DNA of 64,000 bases, taken from Pristionchus mayeri (Eukaryota; Nematoda; Chromadorea; Rhabditida; Neodiplogasteridae). The stretch spans positions 35,941,469 to 36,005,468 of the forward strand of contig BTRK01000005.1 of the NCBI GenBank assembly GCA_036245805.1, written 5' to 3'. A program made the position numbers and the translations under genes. Positions within the stretch are counted from its first letter, which is position 1. The number at the start of each line of letters is the position of its first letter. This document shows, in pieces, positions 24,066 through 35,399 of the stretch. The notes beneath the pieces are model-generated. The model did no database searches and was not told the origin of the DNA. It saw nothing but the letters and a program-made list of their open reading frames with translations.

Positions 24066-24670
24066 TATATATAATACCTCATTTATTATATGATGATCAT
24101 CTTATTTCGCTTTAGTATCTTATTTACCGTCAGTTAAATGATGTTAAAATGTAAGCCAATATACATGTCAAACCTTGGGGTTCAGTCTCTTCTCGAATTC
24201 TCTTCTATGATGAGTGATGCATTCCTCCTTGATCCTCTGAGCCTTCTTCTCTTTTGTTTCTTTGCGATTTTTCGTCTTCGACTTCGCCTTCTCGTTCACT
24301 ACCGTAGTTTTGATGATCTGAATCGAGCAGTTTTACTTACTCAAAATGGTATCAAACTTATGAAAAAATAGCAATTAAATTGAGAAAGATTAACCTGGCC
24401 AGACTTTCATTCATCAAGATCGTCGTGGTCCATCAGATCGAAGAAATCGTAGGGCGCGGGATCTTTGAAGTTCAGCTTCTTCGACGACTTCATATTGTAG
24501 ACTTGTCCCCCTCCGTAGTCCATCTTCTTGAGCGCCGCTCCCATGTTGTCCACGGCCACCTACAACTGACTTTATCACTGTGTTTGGAATGATGTTTCTC
24601 TTCTAATTTATTTTTCTGTTTTTTTCGACAATGATAGTATACACGATCAAAATTAAAGTGTCTTATCTAA

Positions 24671-24816
24671 AGGCACTAGGTCTGATGATAACCAAGTAAA
24701 TGGACCATTCTGTAGAACTTAAACGGAAACATTTTTCAGACGTGAGCAACCTACTGTGAGCATCCTGAGGAAGGGTGCTATTTTTGGTTATCATCCGACG
24801 GTGATGATCCGACCTA
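24671..24816. mobile_element. Short hairpin MITE (GGCACTAG family)
   Basis: GGCACTAGGTCTGATGATAACC on the left, the complement of AGGTCGGATCATC... on the right, plus an internal GGTTATCATCCGAC. Intronic in helicase copy 2; the longest member at about 146 bp. Confidence 0.6.
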
Positions 24817-26043
24817 GAGACGTCTCATATAACTCACATTCTGCACAGACAGCAGCAACTGCACATTACTGTAGTAGTGCTCCCTGATCGTCTCGTTGTA
24901 TCGACCAATCTTCGTTCGAGTGCTCATTCTCGCCTCTTGGCCCACCTCAGCGGCCATAGCGGCCGCTACCGTAGTCTTGCCTGAATATAGAACTACCGTA
25001 ATCTATTCTAGATTGAGGCTCCAGCACTCTCAAATCCGAATACCCTCTTGTTTAGTAAAGAGAAAAGCATGCTGATAGCCCACTACCTTACAGTACTCTA
25101 GCGGGCTCAGTATCATTCTGGATATTCGGTGTTCGTTGCGAAGTCACAAAAACATCCCTTTTCATGTTGGGAAATCTGCGGAGGGAGGGGGTTGCGATGT
25201 CGCAATGAATAACCAACCAATTCAGTATACCCCGAACATAATTATAAAATTAAAAACTGAGTAACTTGTGCTCGCCTGATCCGGGAGACGAGAGGATGCA
25301 GAAGACGCGTGGTCCATTCTCGTCCGCGTACAGGCGGACGGCGCGTGACTGCGCCGCGTTGAGTCTGAGGACGGTTCCGTCGCGGAAATACATGCTCTGC
25401 AGGCCCACATCCGCGGTCGCTACCGTAGTCTTGTGCATCCCATAAATGCAATCGAGAAGTGGTCGACACTCGCGAAGGCTTCCGATAGTCTTGTCCATGA
25501 TCGTCTGTAGGATGATCGATTCGTCGATCTTCATTTCTCCCATATCCGACGTATCTTCTCCACGGGAAACGCTCGCTCGGAACTGCGACCCAAGACGGAA
25601 CAACTCGTCCATGAGCTCCAGAGCTCCCGGTTTTCCGTAGGTGGTGAAGCCGCCCAGTCTGTCCTCGATCCGCGTCTCCTCGGTCGCGGATAGCGCGCGC
25701 ACCGCGGTCACGACGCATCCGGCGCGTTGCGAGGACGTCCGCACCTCGAAGACGCGCTTGAGGTACTCGCTGCGCCGATCGAACGGCGCCCGCTTCCCAT
25801 CGACTGTAGCGGTAGTCGAACCTACAACGAAACAGCATTTACCAAGAACGGGAAATCAAAACATTAAACGGATTGTTTCTGCTAATCAGAGTAAAAGAAA
25901 TATTAACAAGCAATTAAAAAAAGAGCAAAAACCTCGATTCGAGTGGCCAAAAACGGCTGTGAACGACCTCCGATCTTGCTCCTTCTCCCTCGAGCGTGCT
26001 TCTACAAAAAAAATTAAGGTTGTGTTGTCAAGTCGGCATGCGC

Positions 26044-26137
26044 TGGGCACTAGCTCGGATGAGAAGTATGACGTCACGCCGCCTTTGATACATCAAAGGC
26101 AGTATTACGTCATAGTTCTCATCCGAGCTAGTGCCCA
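26044..26137. mobile_element. Short hairpin MITE (GGCACTAG family)
   Basis: A near-perfect 94 bp hairpin: TGGGCACTAGCTCGGATGAG to its complement, with TGACGTCA/TTACGTCA segments in the stem and CTTTGATACATCAAAG at the tip. Intronic in helicase copy 2. Confidence 0.8.
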
Positions 26138-27497
26138 TCCTCATATCACGCTCTCTCGCCAGTAATACATAGTGGGCGTGTGTAACGAATAGAGCACGGG
26201 ACGATTTGCCATCACTAGCATATTCTGGCTAATTTGACTACGCACAACTCGACTTCACATTTATCATGAAACGCCATTCTTACCCACTACATCCAGTGCC
26301 TCCAGTAGAAGATTATTAGAAGCATAGCCTTCGAGTTTACGACACAACGTATCCTTGTAAACGAATTCTTCAAGTGATCTTCCCGTCAATTCTTCGTACA
26401 CAGCCTCTACTTCCTCCTGTGACAGATCTTTCGTAGTATCTCGATCGCATAGTCGTTAATCGAGGGCGGAAGAAGGGGCGGTTCAACGGGGTAGAGATGA
26501 GCAGTGAGCATGTTCTTCATCGATACTCGCACCAGAGAGTGCTCCCTTCAAGGAGAACCATAGGCAAATAAGGTAATGATCATAAGCGAAAAAATGAATG
26601 ACCGGCTGAAAAAAGTCTTCCGACGGGCCATTCTGATACGTAAACATGATTACTATGCTCTATTTTGAAAAAAAGAATTGTTATTACTCTTACCTCCTAC
26701 TGTCTTCATCGGGGAAGAGAGTCTCGCGAATGAATAAATCACGATCGAACAGCGCGCTGATCGCACTCTCCCCACCTGCTCGAGCCTGAAAAATTCAACT
26801 TGGTTGAGACAATGAATTGTGGACATTTGCATGCTAAAAATATTCCCTTCAATAGAACCATGAGATCAGTTATAAGGCCACTCACATTTCTCTTCACGAT
26901 GTAACACAGTCCGGTCTCCTCTAAATGCGCAGCGAATACGATCTTCTCCGTTCGTTTCGCTTCCCACATTACGGGATACTTCACTTTGCCCAGGTTGACA
27001 GCGAAAGATGCATTCGAGAGTAGATCGGCATCGGGCACTCGGAAGAAATCGCCTTCCGCGGTACCAGGGGGTACGGTCGCCACAGGGACGGCGAGAAATC
27101 GGAGGTCGGGACAATCTAAAGCGGGAAAATGAATGAAATTACGATAAAAAATATTAAACGGACAACATACGCTCGCAAAGTGCATATAAATAAATAAAAT
27201 AAATAATATCCTACCTGGCATAAATAGCTCGAAATGAATGGCTTCCAGAAGAGCAAGGGAGCTTTTGATGGAATCAATATAACGGTAGATCACGGGACGA
27301 GAACTAGAAGTGGAGAGACGAGAGAAACGGGCTGAAGGGAATGTTTTAAAAATCACGTTTGAAGTGAAGGTAAAGCTGCACAGACCAGAGAAATTGCATA
27401 CCCGAAAGTGCATCAAACTGATCAAGACTAGAAGCAGCCTTCCTTGCCGTGTCTGAACAGAGGCGTGTCCTGGCGCAGTCCCGGACTCGGACACTCA

Positions 27498-28332
27498 TGG
27501 CATACTGTATGGCCAGAGACGACACCAAACACCGCCGAATGACTTTTTAAATATTATATTTGTATTTTTATTAATAATAAAGCACATATAAGTTGTTTAT
27601 TGAATTTGTGGATAAAGTAAACTTGATAAATATTGCATGGGATGAGGGATTGTTTGAAGGGATAATGTTGAACACTGAATAGACAGCATAGAATATGCAG
27701 TACTCTCAGATTGAATAGAGACTATTACCATTATCGATTTCAGCCTTTCCTAATCTTCGTGATCTACCACGCATCTATCTGCTGAATTAGCCTGGTGGAT
27801 AGGAATGATTTCTTATGTTGAGGAAAGAATACATGACCAGAGCAGGTTACACATGAAGGGGATTTCTCCTGGATTGTTTTTGGAGAAGTGATCTTTGATC
27901 TTTGCTACGAATGTTGTTATTTGTATTAATTTTACAGTATAATCCTGAACTGAAATCATTAAAATGCATGCTGAGAAGATCTATCTCGATTCAAGAAAGT
28001 TACTGTAAGCTGTGCCTTCCATTTTTGTGATACGATTCCTGAATTTGTCGAGATCTGAAGATGGAATATCGATCGAATAACAAATTTATGATAATTTTAA
28101 GTGCCCTATTTAAAAGCCAGCTAATTGTATGCCCTCTATTATACATTTCTGAAAAAAAATCGGGATCTGAAGTCGTCGGATGAAGAATGGGCAGCCACTG
28201 GAAGTGTTAATTTTGACGGGGAGGAAGTTTGCAAAAGACAATCTACATCCACTGGGAGATTAGCGTTAGGGCGTGGGTCGTTAATGGCCTTTATAAGTGA
28301 GCCCCTCCGGGCAGGCTCTCTATCGTCCTACG
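27498..28332. other. Intergenic, nothing recognised
   Basis: AT-rich spacer between the divergent 5' ends of helicase copy 2 (minus) and the MULE-derived gene (plus). A possible plus-strand first exon of the latter (ATG 28333, MSQTAATHICTELK, donor at 28437) lies at its right edge, but its phase does not fit the next exon. No repeat family was recognised. Confidence 0.4.
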
Positions 28333-28735
28333 ATGAGTCAAACTGCTGCCACTCACATCTGTACCGAGCTCAAGCCCTCCGGCGATGTCTGCAACTACGA
28401 GACAACTAGGATCGGAATCTGGATCGCCATTTACAAGTGAGTTACGGCTTAATTTTGTTGACTGATATGACAGTGACGCCGTTGGGAGAGTTGTTGGGAG
28501 GGTTACTGTAGGCATAATGTAGGATGAGTACGGAACTTATATTGAAGGAAGGTTACGGTAGGAACACTGTGGGGAGGGAAACGTTACTTATATCGAAGGA
28601 AGGTTACAGTAGGAACACTATGGGAGGGATACGGTATTCATATTGTGGGAGGGTTACGGTAGGAATACTGTGGGAGAGATAGTCATGGTTTGGCTGGGAA
28701 GCCAACCCTTATCACTTCATGTTATTGCTTTGTAG

Positions 28736-31700
28736 ACGGAGCATGGCTTCACTGCCGAAGCAATCGATGGCCTGAGGAAGAAGAGAAGGGAGGAGAAGGG
28801 GGCGGCTCGACTGAAGGACGAGACGAATCTGCCTGAAGTGTGTCCTGCTTGCGAGAAGCGATTTGCCTCGAAGGAGTCTCTCCGTAAGCACGTCAGCAGG
28901 TTTCACGAGGAGGACAAACCGGTGAGTTCATTTTCTAAACACTAGCCAGTAGATTTCGTAATTTGAATGATGGTCTCTCCCTTTCCCACACTCTCTCGTC
29001 GCTCGACCGTGTAGTCAGTTACGTATCTGAAATGAAGGATAGATACTATACAGTATGGTACTTTGTCATATTTAGGGTGGAACCACTAACGTTCGTTGTC
29101 CTGTGGAAGAATGTGCTGTGGACGGACTGAGATCGAGGGAAGAGCTGGCTGAGCACTGCCGAATGGATCACTCTGAGGCCGGAGAATTCGAAGTGATCGA
29201 GAGAAACTTCGAGTCAATGGAGGAGATGGAGGTGAGCACGGTCGTTGCAAGGATACTGTAGGGTATGGGATACGGTAGGAGAAGGATACGGTAGGAGAGG
29301 GATACTGTAGGGGGATGGGGTACGGTAGGACAGGAGTAATCACTTTCGCTTTCAGAAGTGGAAGCACCGAGTGGAGACTCTCTCCATGGCGTCCTTCACT
29401 AAGGACAGGCACAAGGGCGCCCGTCAGTACTACTGGTGCTCGAGAGGAAACAAGAGCCGAACGAAGGAGGACTCACAGCTGAATCGAATCTCGAAGAGGA
29501 CTCAGAGTCACTGCTCGGCATTTCTTAATGTGAGTTTCTTGAGATGCCTGCTAGCTTTTATCCGGTGCTCATTCTCACACTGACCTATTGCGAATGGAGA
29601 GATGATTCCTTGACGTATTCAGGTATCGATCGGAGAAGGAGGAGTCGTCACCGTCCGTGCCTGCCTTGACCATGTCCATCATGAGTGCGACCCTGCTGCC
29701 ATCCCTCTCAACCAGACCCAGAAGGACAGCCTCAATTCGATCCTCACACAGGTATCCATTCAATTCATGTTGTTCTGCAGGGTTACTGTAACATCTCATT
29801 AGAGCACTATGTGAGAGAAGAGGGTGAAATTCTTTCAGGGCTACACCGTGGCAAAGGCGAAGGAAACTCTGCGGGACTTCGGGGAGCAGCATCCTTTCTA
29901 CTGGCTGTCGTCTGAACGAAGTCTGAGGAAGCTCATCTCTACTCGGAAGGAGAAGCCATGGGAGAGGGAGACCGATGATCACGAGTCGTTGGTGAAGAGG
30001 TTCACTCAGGAGAAGGAGACTACTGGCATTCGTCACCTTCAAACCTCGAAGGACGATTTCCAACTAGGTGAGGATAGGATAAGAGTCGTGATTGTCTGCA
30101 GAGGGTCGGTTGAGAGATTCTTCGTTTCAGTGATCATCACTCCCATCCAACTGGTCTGGCTGAAGAAGTTCGGACACCGGGGCATCAGTGTCGATGACAC
30201 ATTCAACACTTCCAAATGGCCGTACAAGCTGACCACGGTGATGGTTCTGGATGAGAAGGACCGAGGACTCCCTGCTGCCTTCCTTATCAGCTCACACACA
30301 ACTCATGCTGAAGTCTACCTTCTCTTCAAGGTCAATTCTACCTAGTGATAACTAACTGAATAGTGATATCATCTAATGAAGGGAGTGAGCGGGAGTGTAT
30401 TCTTGATGGAATCTGTTGTTCATTCCAGAGTATCCGTGATCTCCTTCCCACTTTCGATACTCAGTGGTTCATGAGTGACGACGCGCCCGCCTTCATCAAC
30501 GGCTTCAAACGCGCCATTCCGAAGACCAGGGCTGATCAATTGCACTGCCAGTGGCATGTGATCAAGGTATTATCGTTCATTCTACCGTAATTAGTTCCTA
30601 CCGTACCCATTCCTACAGTATCCAAACCTATTCCAGTGTTCATTCATGATTTTGCAGAATCTCAAGCAGTATGCGAGCGACGTCTACGGAACGAAGGAGG
30701 AGCGAGGCAAGCAGGTGGCTGCATCTGCACGGAACATCGCCCGAGCCATACAGAAGAGCGAGTTCTGGAGTCTGGCCACTTCCCTTCTCTCTGATCTGGA
30801 GACCGATCTACCCGCAGACAAGCTCTACAAGAAGTAACTGGAGAGATACCTCCACTCGTATTCCCTCTGGGCACCATTCATGAGGTAAGCTAACCCTTCT
30901 CTCCAGTTCACACACTCTCTCGCACATCTGATTGGCGAGAGAGTACATGTAATGCAGAGACTATTGTCTGATGAATGGAATTATTTTCACTTTTCTTCTC
31001 AGAGTGCACGCCCCCTTCAACACCACGATGGTGAGCGAATCCTTCCACTCGAAGCTGAAGATGAGTGTACTCGAAGACAATACACTCTCGCATGTAGATC
31101 GTCTTGCCCATCTCCTCCTCGCTCTCCCTGCTGAAGTCTCTGAAGAGCTCAGAATTGCTGTGAGTCCCAATCTCTTTAAGTGTCTCATTTTCCCGAACCA
31201 TTTAGAGAGAGATCAAAGATCAACCATTTAGAGAGAGATCAAAGATCAACCATTTAGAGAGAGATCAAAGATCAACCATTAGAGAGAGATCAAAGATCAA
31301 CCATTTAGAGAGAGATCAAAGATCAAGTGTTGATTTCCAGGATCGGAAGAAGTACGTGGGCGGAGTCTTCCGTCTACAAGCTCAGATGGCAGCTCACAAG
31401 AAGGGAGTAGCCTACGGAGAGAAGGAACCGGTCATCGACAGACCAGACAAGAGCACGTGGATCGTCGAATCGTCGAAGAAGGATGGGACCAAGTACAAAG
31501 TCACTGACTACGGTCAGGACTACTGTACCTGTGACAGGAAGAACCTGCATTGCATGAGGTGAGTCTCTCTTCATTCCGTTATACTGGCCTAACTCCATGA
31601 TAATAATTACTTTGTAAGGTGCGGAGTCTGCCCTCGTCGATATCGGTGCAACTGCCAGGAGGGAAATCGATCTGGCACGAATTGCAAGCACTGCCACTGG

Positions 31701-32638
31701 GCGATCCTCTCCTCCAATCATGATCCCGATCCTGCCGATCTCCAAGATGCCAGAATTGAAGTTGGTGAAGCCGTCGATTTGGAACATAACTACGATGCGA
31801 TGCCCCCTCTCCAACCGATAGAGGTAGTCAACTCTCTCCATCCTACTCATCATCAGTGAAGAGTAGAAAGAATGTCTTAATCGTTTTCCAGGATGATATT
31901 CCTGCCCAGTTTCAAGCCGATGACATCGATGAGGAGGAAAGGGAGATGAGGGAGAAAGAGAAGGAAGAAGAGGATCGAAGGAATGATGAGAAGATGAAAT
32001 ACCGCGGCCTGATGCTCGAGGTATACTGAAAATACATCATATTTATTGTAATTGAGACAAAATCAGTTTTTCACTATGCGATCTTTCAGGCACTCAACAG
32101 AGTGACTGCTGGAGTGAGAAGATGCATGAGAGAGGATGATGATGCGACAAGACTGAAGGAAGCATACGAGGGTATACTTATGGTGATAGAAGGATTGGGC
32201 TTCGACAAGGATCAAGGAGCAGTGAGGGGAGAGAGACCGAAGAAGAGACAAGGAGAGAAGGGAGCGAATCTGCTGGATAGAGAGACGGTAAGCATTCATC
32301 CACTCTCTCACTTTCACATTCTCTCTCGTTGTCTAGAGTGGATACTGTAACCCCATCTGTCAAACCTATGCTGATGAGATCATTTGCAGAGAGGAGAGAT
32401 CAAGAGGAAGAGGAGAGCAGCCATGGGCCGACCTGCTGCCTTCCCTGTGCGGAACCCAGAGGAGAACATCGTCTGTGTGCAATGCAAGAGGGCCGAGCCC
32501 ATTCCATTGCCGGGTAAAGAAGAAGACGATATTAACTGGGTCGCCTGCAACAATGAGGACTGCGGTCTCTATTACCATGAGATAGAAGCTTTCGTTCTGC
32601 AAGTCACTTACTCGAGACCATATATAATTTCCATGTAA
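28736..32638 (+). CDS. MULE transposase-derived protein, C2H2 and SWIM-like, 14 exons
   Basis: Exons with consistent phases: 28736-28921, 29076-29231, 29356-29529, 29623-29751, 29839-30067, 30131-30330, 30429-30566, 30658-30884, 31003-31159, 31341-31558, 31619-31823, 31892-32020, 32090-32287 and 32390-32638; about 864 codons. Domains in order: two C2H2 fingers (CPACEKRF...H, CPVEECAV...H); MULE core with first Asp in VDDTFNT, second in FMSDDAPAF, the C-x-x-x-H element LHCQWHVIK and the catalytic Glu in MVSESFHSKLK; a SWIM-like cluster (YCTCDRKNLHC, then CGVCPRRYRCNC); an acidic coiled coil; and a C-terminal CVQCKRAEP...WVACNNEDC cysteine cluster. One TAA (30835-30837) interrupts exon 8; a GTAACT donor overlapping it would keep phase and bypass the stop. 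No terminal inverted repeats were seen, so this may be a domesticated transposase or an old element. The first exon is uncertain. Confidence 0.8.
31197..31326. repeat. 26-base minisatellite, five copies
   Basis: Five head-to-tail copies of a unit containing CCATTTAGAGAGAGATCAAA, one with a single-base deletion, fill an intron of the MULE-derived gene. There is no spacer diversity, so this is not a CRISPR array. Confidence 0.95.
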
Positions 32639-32740
32639 ACGCGGTGTGACATCGTTTAGCAAGGACCGTTCGTGCATGAAAAGCAGAAAACGCGCATGTT
32701 CCGTGACAAAATGCGGACGATACAGATAAAAATAACTCAC

Positions 32741-33107
32741 CGGTTTCTCCTCGCGCGAGTGGTCCTTGGAGGTCGTGGTCGTACTTGTACTCGAAAGGTG
32801 CGTTCGTGATAGCGGGAATCCTGGACGAATACTCGGGAGGAGGATCCCTCGCCCGGAAGAGATTGCGAAACGGATGCGGGCCGGTCGCGATGGGCGAGCT
32901 GAACGTGGAGAGGCTAAACTAGCGTCTGTCCAGCCATTAGGTGAAATAAATAAACAACATGACTAAATATACTAAGTAGTAAGCTACGCACCCCCATAAA
33001 ACAATAATTAAATGCGAATATTTTGTTTACCTGCAGGTATACCTGAGAATGGAATAACCAGCATCGAGTGGAACGATGGTCAAACCGTTCGAGAAGTCCT
33101 CCGCCAT
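32741..33107 (-). CDS. Unrecognised gene, 5' exons only
   Basis: Exon 1 (33043-33107) starts at an ATG immediately after TTTCAG and encodes MAEDFSNGLTIVPLDAG. Exon 2 (32741-32913) is open and in phase: SSPIATGPHPFRNLFRA then DPPPEYSSRIP, Pro/Ser/Arg-rich, with a GTGAGT donor. The next exon would lie to the left, in or beyond the MULE-derived gene, and I could not find it. Either the gene spans the MULE locus as a long intron or it is truncated. No domain recognised. Confidence 0.45.
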
Positions 33108-33629
33108 CTGAAATAATGTATTGGTGGCAACTCGAGAGGAAAAATTAGGAACAAATAAGGCAACAAATGCAGAAACAAAGCAAGATTAAGGAAAAAATAT
33201 CAATAATAATTGCGAAACGCGTAGTACGACGCCAAGGAACAAAGTAACCAACACAGAAAATAAAGGCTGTGTTATCTGTGCTACAAAATAATTGCTAAAT
33301 ATAGGAAAGTAGTAACAGACGTACTGACGAGGTGAAAACCCCTGAAAATCAGGGTCATCGCTGTATTGTTTTCGAAAATGCTAGTAATCAGGCATACTAT
33401 TATACGGTTTTAGCAATTCTTACTGTATCATTTTTGAAAACGCGGAATTTTTTCCGGTGATCTTCGGCTGGGGCTGTATTTTGTTGTTCTCTTTGTTGTT
33501 TCGGTGGATGTTCTTTGTTCTGGCGATGGTGGGTAGCCCGTTGATGCTTTCCTTTGATGCAGAGCGCCACATTTGTTATATTCTCATAGAAAAAACGTTT
33601 CTTGGCATACGCCACAGCTTAGGAACGTA

Positions 33630-34526
33630 TTAGGTTGGTCCATAAGTTTCTGACTTTTTATTTTTCATAATTTCTCCTGGCCTACTTCGATTGCCTGTAA
33701 TTCCTCTATAGCTTTAGTGACGTCAGTAGTGGTGGAGTACCATAAAACATTTACATTGAATATAGTGGTTATTGAACGTGAGAAAATTATTTTCATACCG
33801 AAACTGCCGAAAATAGAGTTTTTCGGTGTTTTTGGTTGAGCTAAACTTCTCAAATATTTGAGACCTCCTGAATCTGCCCAACATATATGCAGTAGGGCAA
33901 GAGTTGCATGTTCAGTTAAACGTGAACAACTCGGTCTTCATTGCCAGTGAGAAGAGAGAAACAACAAAACATGCTGATTTCGATGTTTCAATTTCTACAT
34001 CGCAGTTCCGAAATATCCTAATTACCTATTGATTTATGAATCGGCTCCCAAATATAAATATGTACTAAGATAGGAAGGTAGAAAATATTGAGCCACTATT
34101 GAGCTCTCGAGGTCGATCTATACGAGTACAGTGCCAGAAAATATAAAACAAGCATTTTGAAAATGGCGTAGTTTGTTGATTTGGCCAAAATTTTAAGCGG
34201 GGATTCAGAAGACCAGAACTTCCGAAGTGTCAAATTATATGTCCCTGTAATAGGCTTCTCAACAATCCATCGCTTTTATCTTAATCACTTCTCCCCTAGG
34301 ATTTTCGATCAATTGAAAAGTATTGAAAATCAAGCACGATGTAGACTTTGACTGTGAATAGTGTCATCCTTCCTGATCGAATTGACCCGATATCGCATCG
34401 CATAAAAAGTATTCCCAAGCCTTCATCAACTAAGCATAGCCATTAGTTGATTGACTGAATGCGTTGGACGGGGAAGGTCAAAATGTCCGAACATGAAAAT
34501 AGTCAGAAACTTATGGACCAACCTGA
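33630..34526. mobile_element. Mariner-like MITE (TTAGGTTG ends)
   Basis: 897 bp between TA dinucleotides, with ends TTAGGTTGGTCCATAAGTTT and the complement CTTATGGACCAACCTGA. No full transposase; a short minus-strand open stretch is not informative. Intergenic. Confidence 0.85.
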
Positions 34527-34950
34527 TAATTAGTCCTCGATACACTTGTCAGAGAGTCATTCTACAAATTTGATCCCAAATGTTATGTGTGTATTATGCC
34601 TGATCGCTTGTTCTGCTGTCTTTCTGCTGACAGCCGTCATGTTTGGCTACGCATGACCGGAATAAATGAGCTGTATATCATTACATGTTCTCAAATCATA
34701 TTATTTTTGCGCTTGATCATCCGTTCGATCATACCTTGATCGCTGCCCGCTTCTTATTGTACATTACCTAGAAATCTTCTTTTCCAGATGGATAACTACT
34801 CCAATGGGCTAAAATTTGTTCATCTTTACGCGGATTATCCTTGGAAGGCGAGGTTAGATTGACTTCTACCTTATTTTGCCTGATGCTTCAAGTGCCCTTC
34901 ACATTTTACCATATCATTGCTAACCTGAGGTCTCAAAAACAATATTAAAT
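34527..34950. other. Intergenic, nothing recognised
   Basis: Single-copy-looking AT-rich sequence between a MITE and a possible gene start. No exon, RNA gene or repeat seen. Confidence 0.4.
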
Positions 34951-35399
34951 ATGAGAGCTTGCATCATGAATTGTGGTTTGAGACACCTTTGCAACTGTCA
35001 TATCTTGCTCAGGGCTGCTGCCAGCTCGGTCGAGCATCCGTTCCGTCCGCTTCTCCGCGTGCGTGAGAACGCTCCCGCGACCGCGACCAAAGCGCCCGAG
35101 AGCGCGAAGGCGCCTCCCTACTACATAAAGCACACGCTTCTGCGCGCGCCCGGACAATCCAGTAGGTAGAATTATAATTTAATAAATCTAATTTAATATT
35201 GACAGTTCCAATGTGCAGTATTTAAAGTATCCTCATTAACCTTATTTTTAATTGCACAACCAAACCGTATAATCTGTATGATTCTCAATGGTCGCTGATT
35301 GCACAGCTATAAGTGAACATTGCTTTCTCTCAGGAATGTCGGTGCCCAATCGCAATCCCATGAATGTCCATATGGCGGACAGCAGTTTCACTGGAAAGT
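34951..35399 (+). CDS. Unrecognised gene, two possible exons
   Basis: A GC-rich open segment (34951-35165) with basic/Ala-Pro-rich residues (APPYYIKHTLLRAPGQ) ends at a GTAGAA donor. A second exon (about 35335-35399) has a CTCAG acceptor and GTGAGC donor and includes GAQSQSHECPYGG in the phase-matched frame. The next downstream exon-like sequence, 5 kb away at 40369, is from the MATH-BTB family and not a plausible continuation. The gene may have been cut by the palindrome cluster. Weak model. Confidence 0.3.

Larger units (their letters stand above)
21557..27331 (-). pseudogene. UPF1-like SF1 helicase, tandem copy 2
   Basis: Exons: 27215-27331 (SSRPVIYRYIDSI), 26886-27115 (PDLRFLAVPVATVPPGT), 26694-26785, 26284-26545, 25276-25821 (ending SSPGSG), 24838-24980 (KTTVAAAMAAE), 24405-24559 (VAVDNMGAALKK), 24175-24317, Walker B exon 22825-22977 (VIIDEASLMTEA) plus a duplicate near 23908-24060, 22440-22658 (LIGDDHQLPPF, YRAPPSLAAPYNRLAYGG), 21693-21838 and 21557-21631 (DIMTICLYKDQ). 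Walker A, Walker B and motif III are intact. Motifs V/VI are not found. Lesions: one-base frameshift near 26445, and in-frame TGA at 24407-24409 just before a GTCTGG donor. The intron splitting the P-loop has a GC donor (25274-25275). The start exon is uncertain. Probably an ATP-dependent nucleic-acid helicase relic, or a gene needing transcript correction. Confidence 0.7.

Noticed and set aside
23894..24115. Plus-strand protein duplicated at 22807 and 23894
   Set aside because: It repeats only because the minus-strand Walker B exon is duplicated; no independent coding signal.
25242..25838. Long alternative minus-strand frame over the copy 2 exon
   Set aside because: The frame giving LSATEETRIEDRL and the P-loop is conserved with copy 1; the longer one is an Arg-rich shadow.
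27402..27497. First exon of helicase copy 2 (MSVRVRDCARTR)
   Set aside because: Its donor phase (0) does not match the next exon, which needs phase 1, and it does not resemble exon 1 of copy 1.
28333..28436. First exon of the MULE-derived gene (MSQTAATHICTELK)
   Set aside because: Open with a good GTGAGT donor, but its phase is incompatible with the exon at 28736; left out of the gene model.
31197..31326. Direct repeats that could look like a CRISPR array
   Set aside because: Units are contiguous with no variable spacers, inside an intron of a eukaryotic gene; it is a minisatellite.
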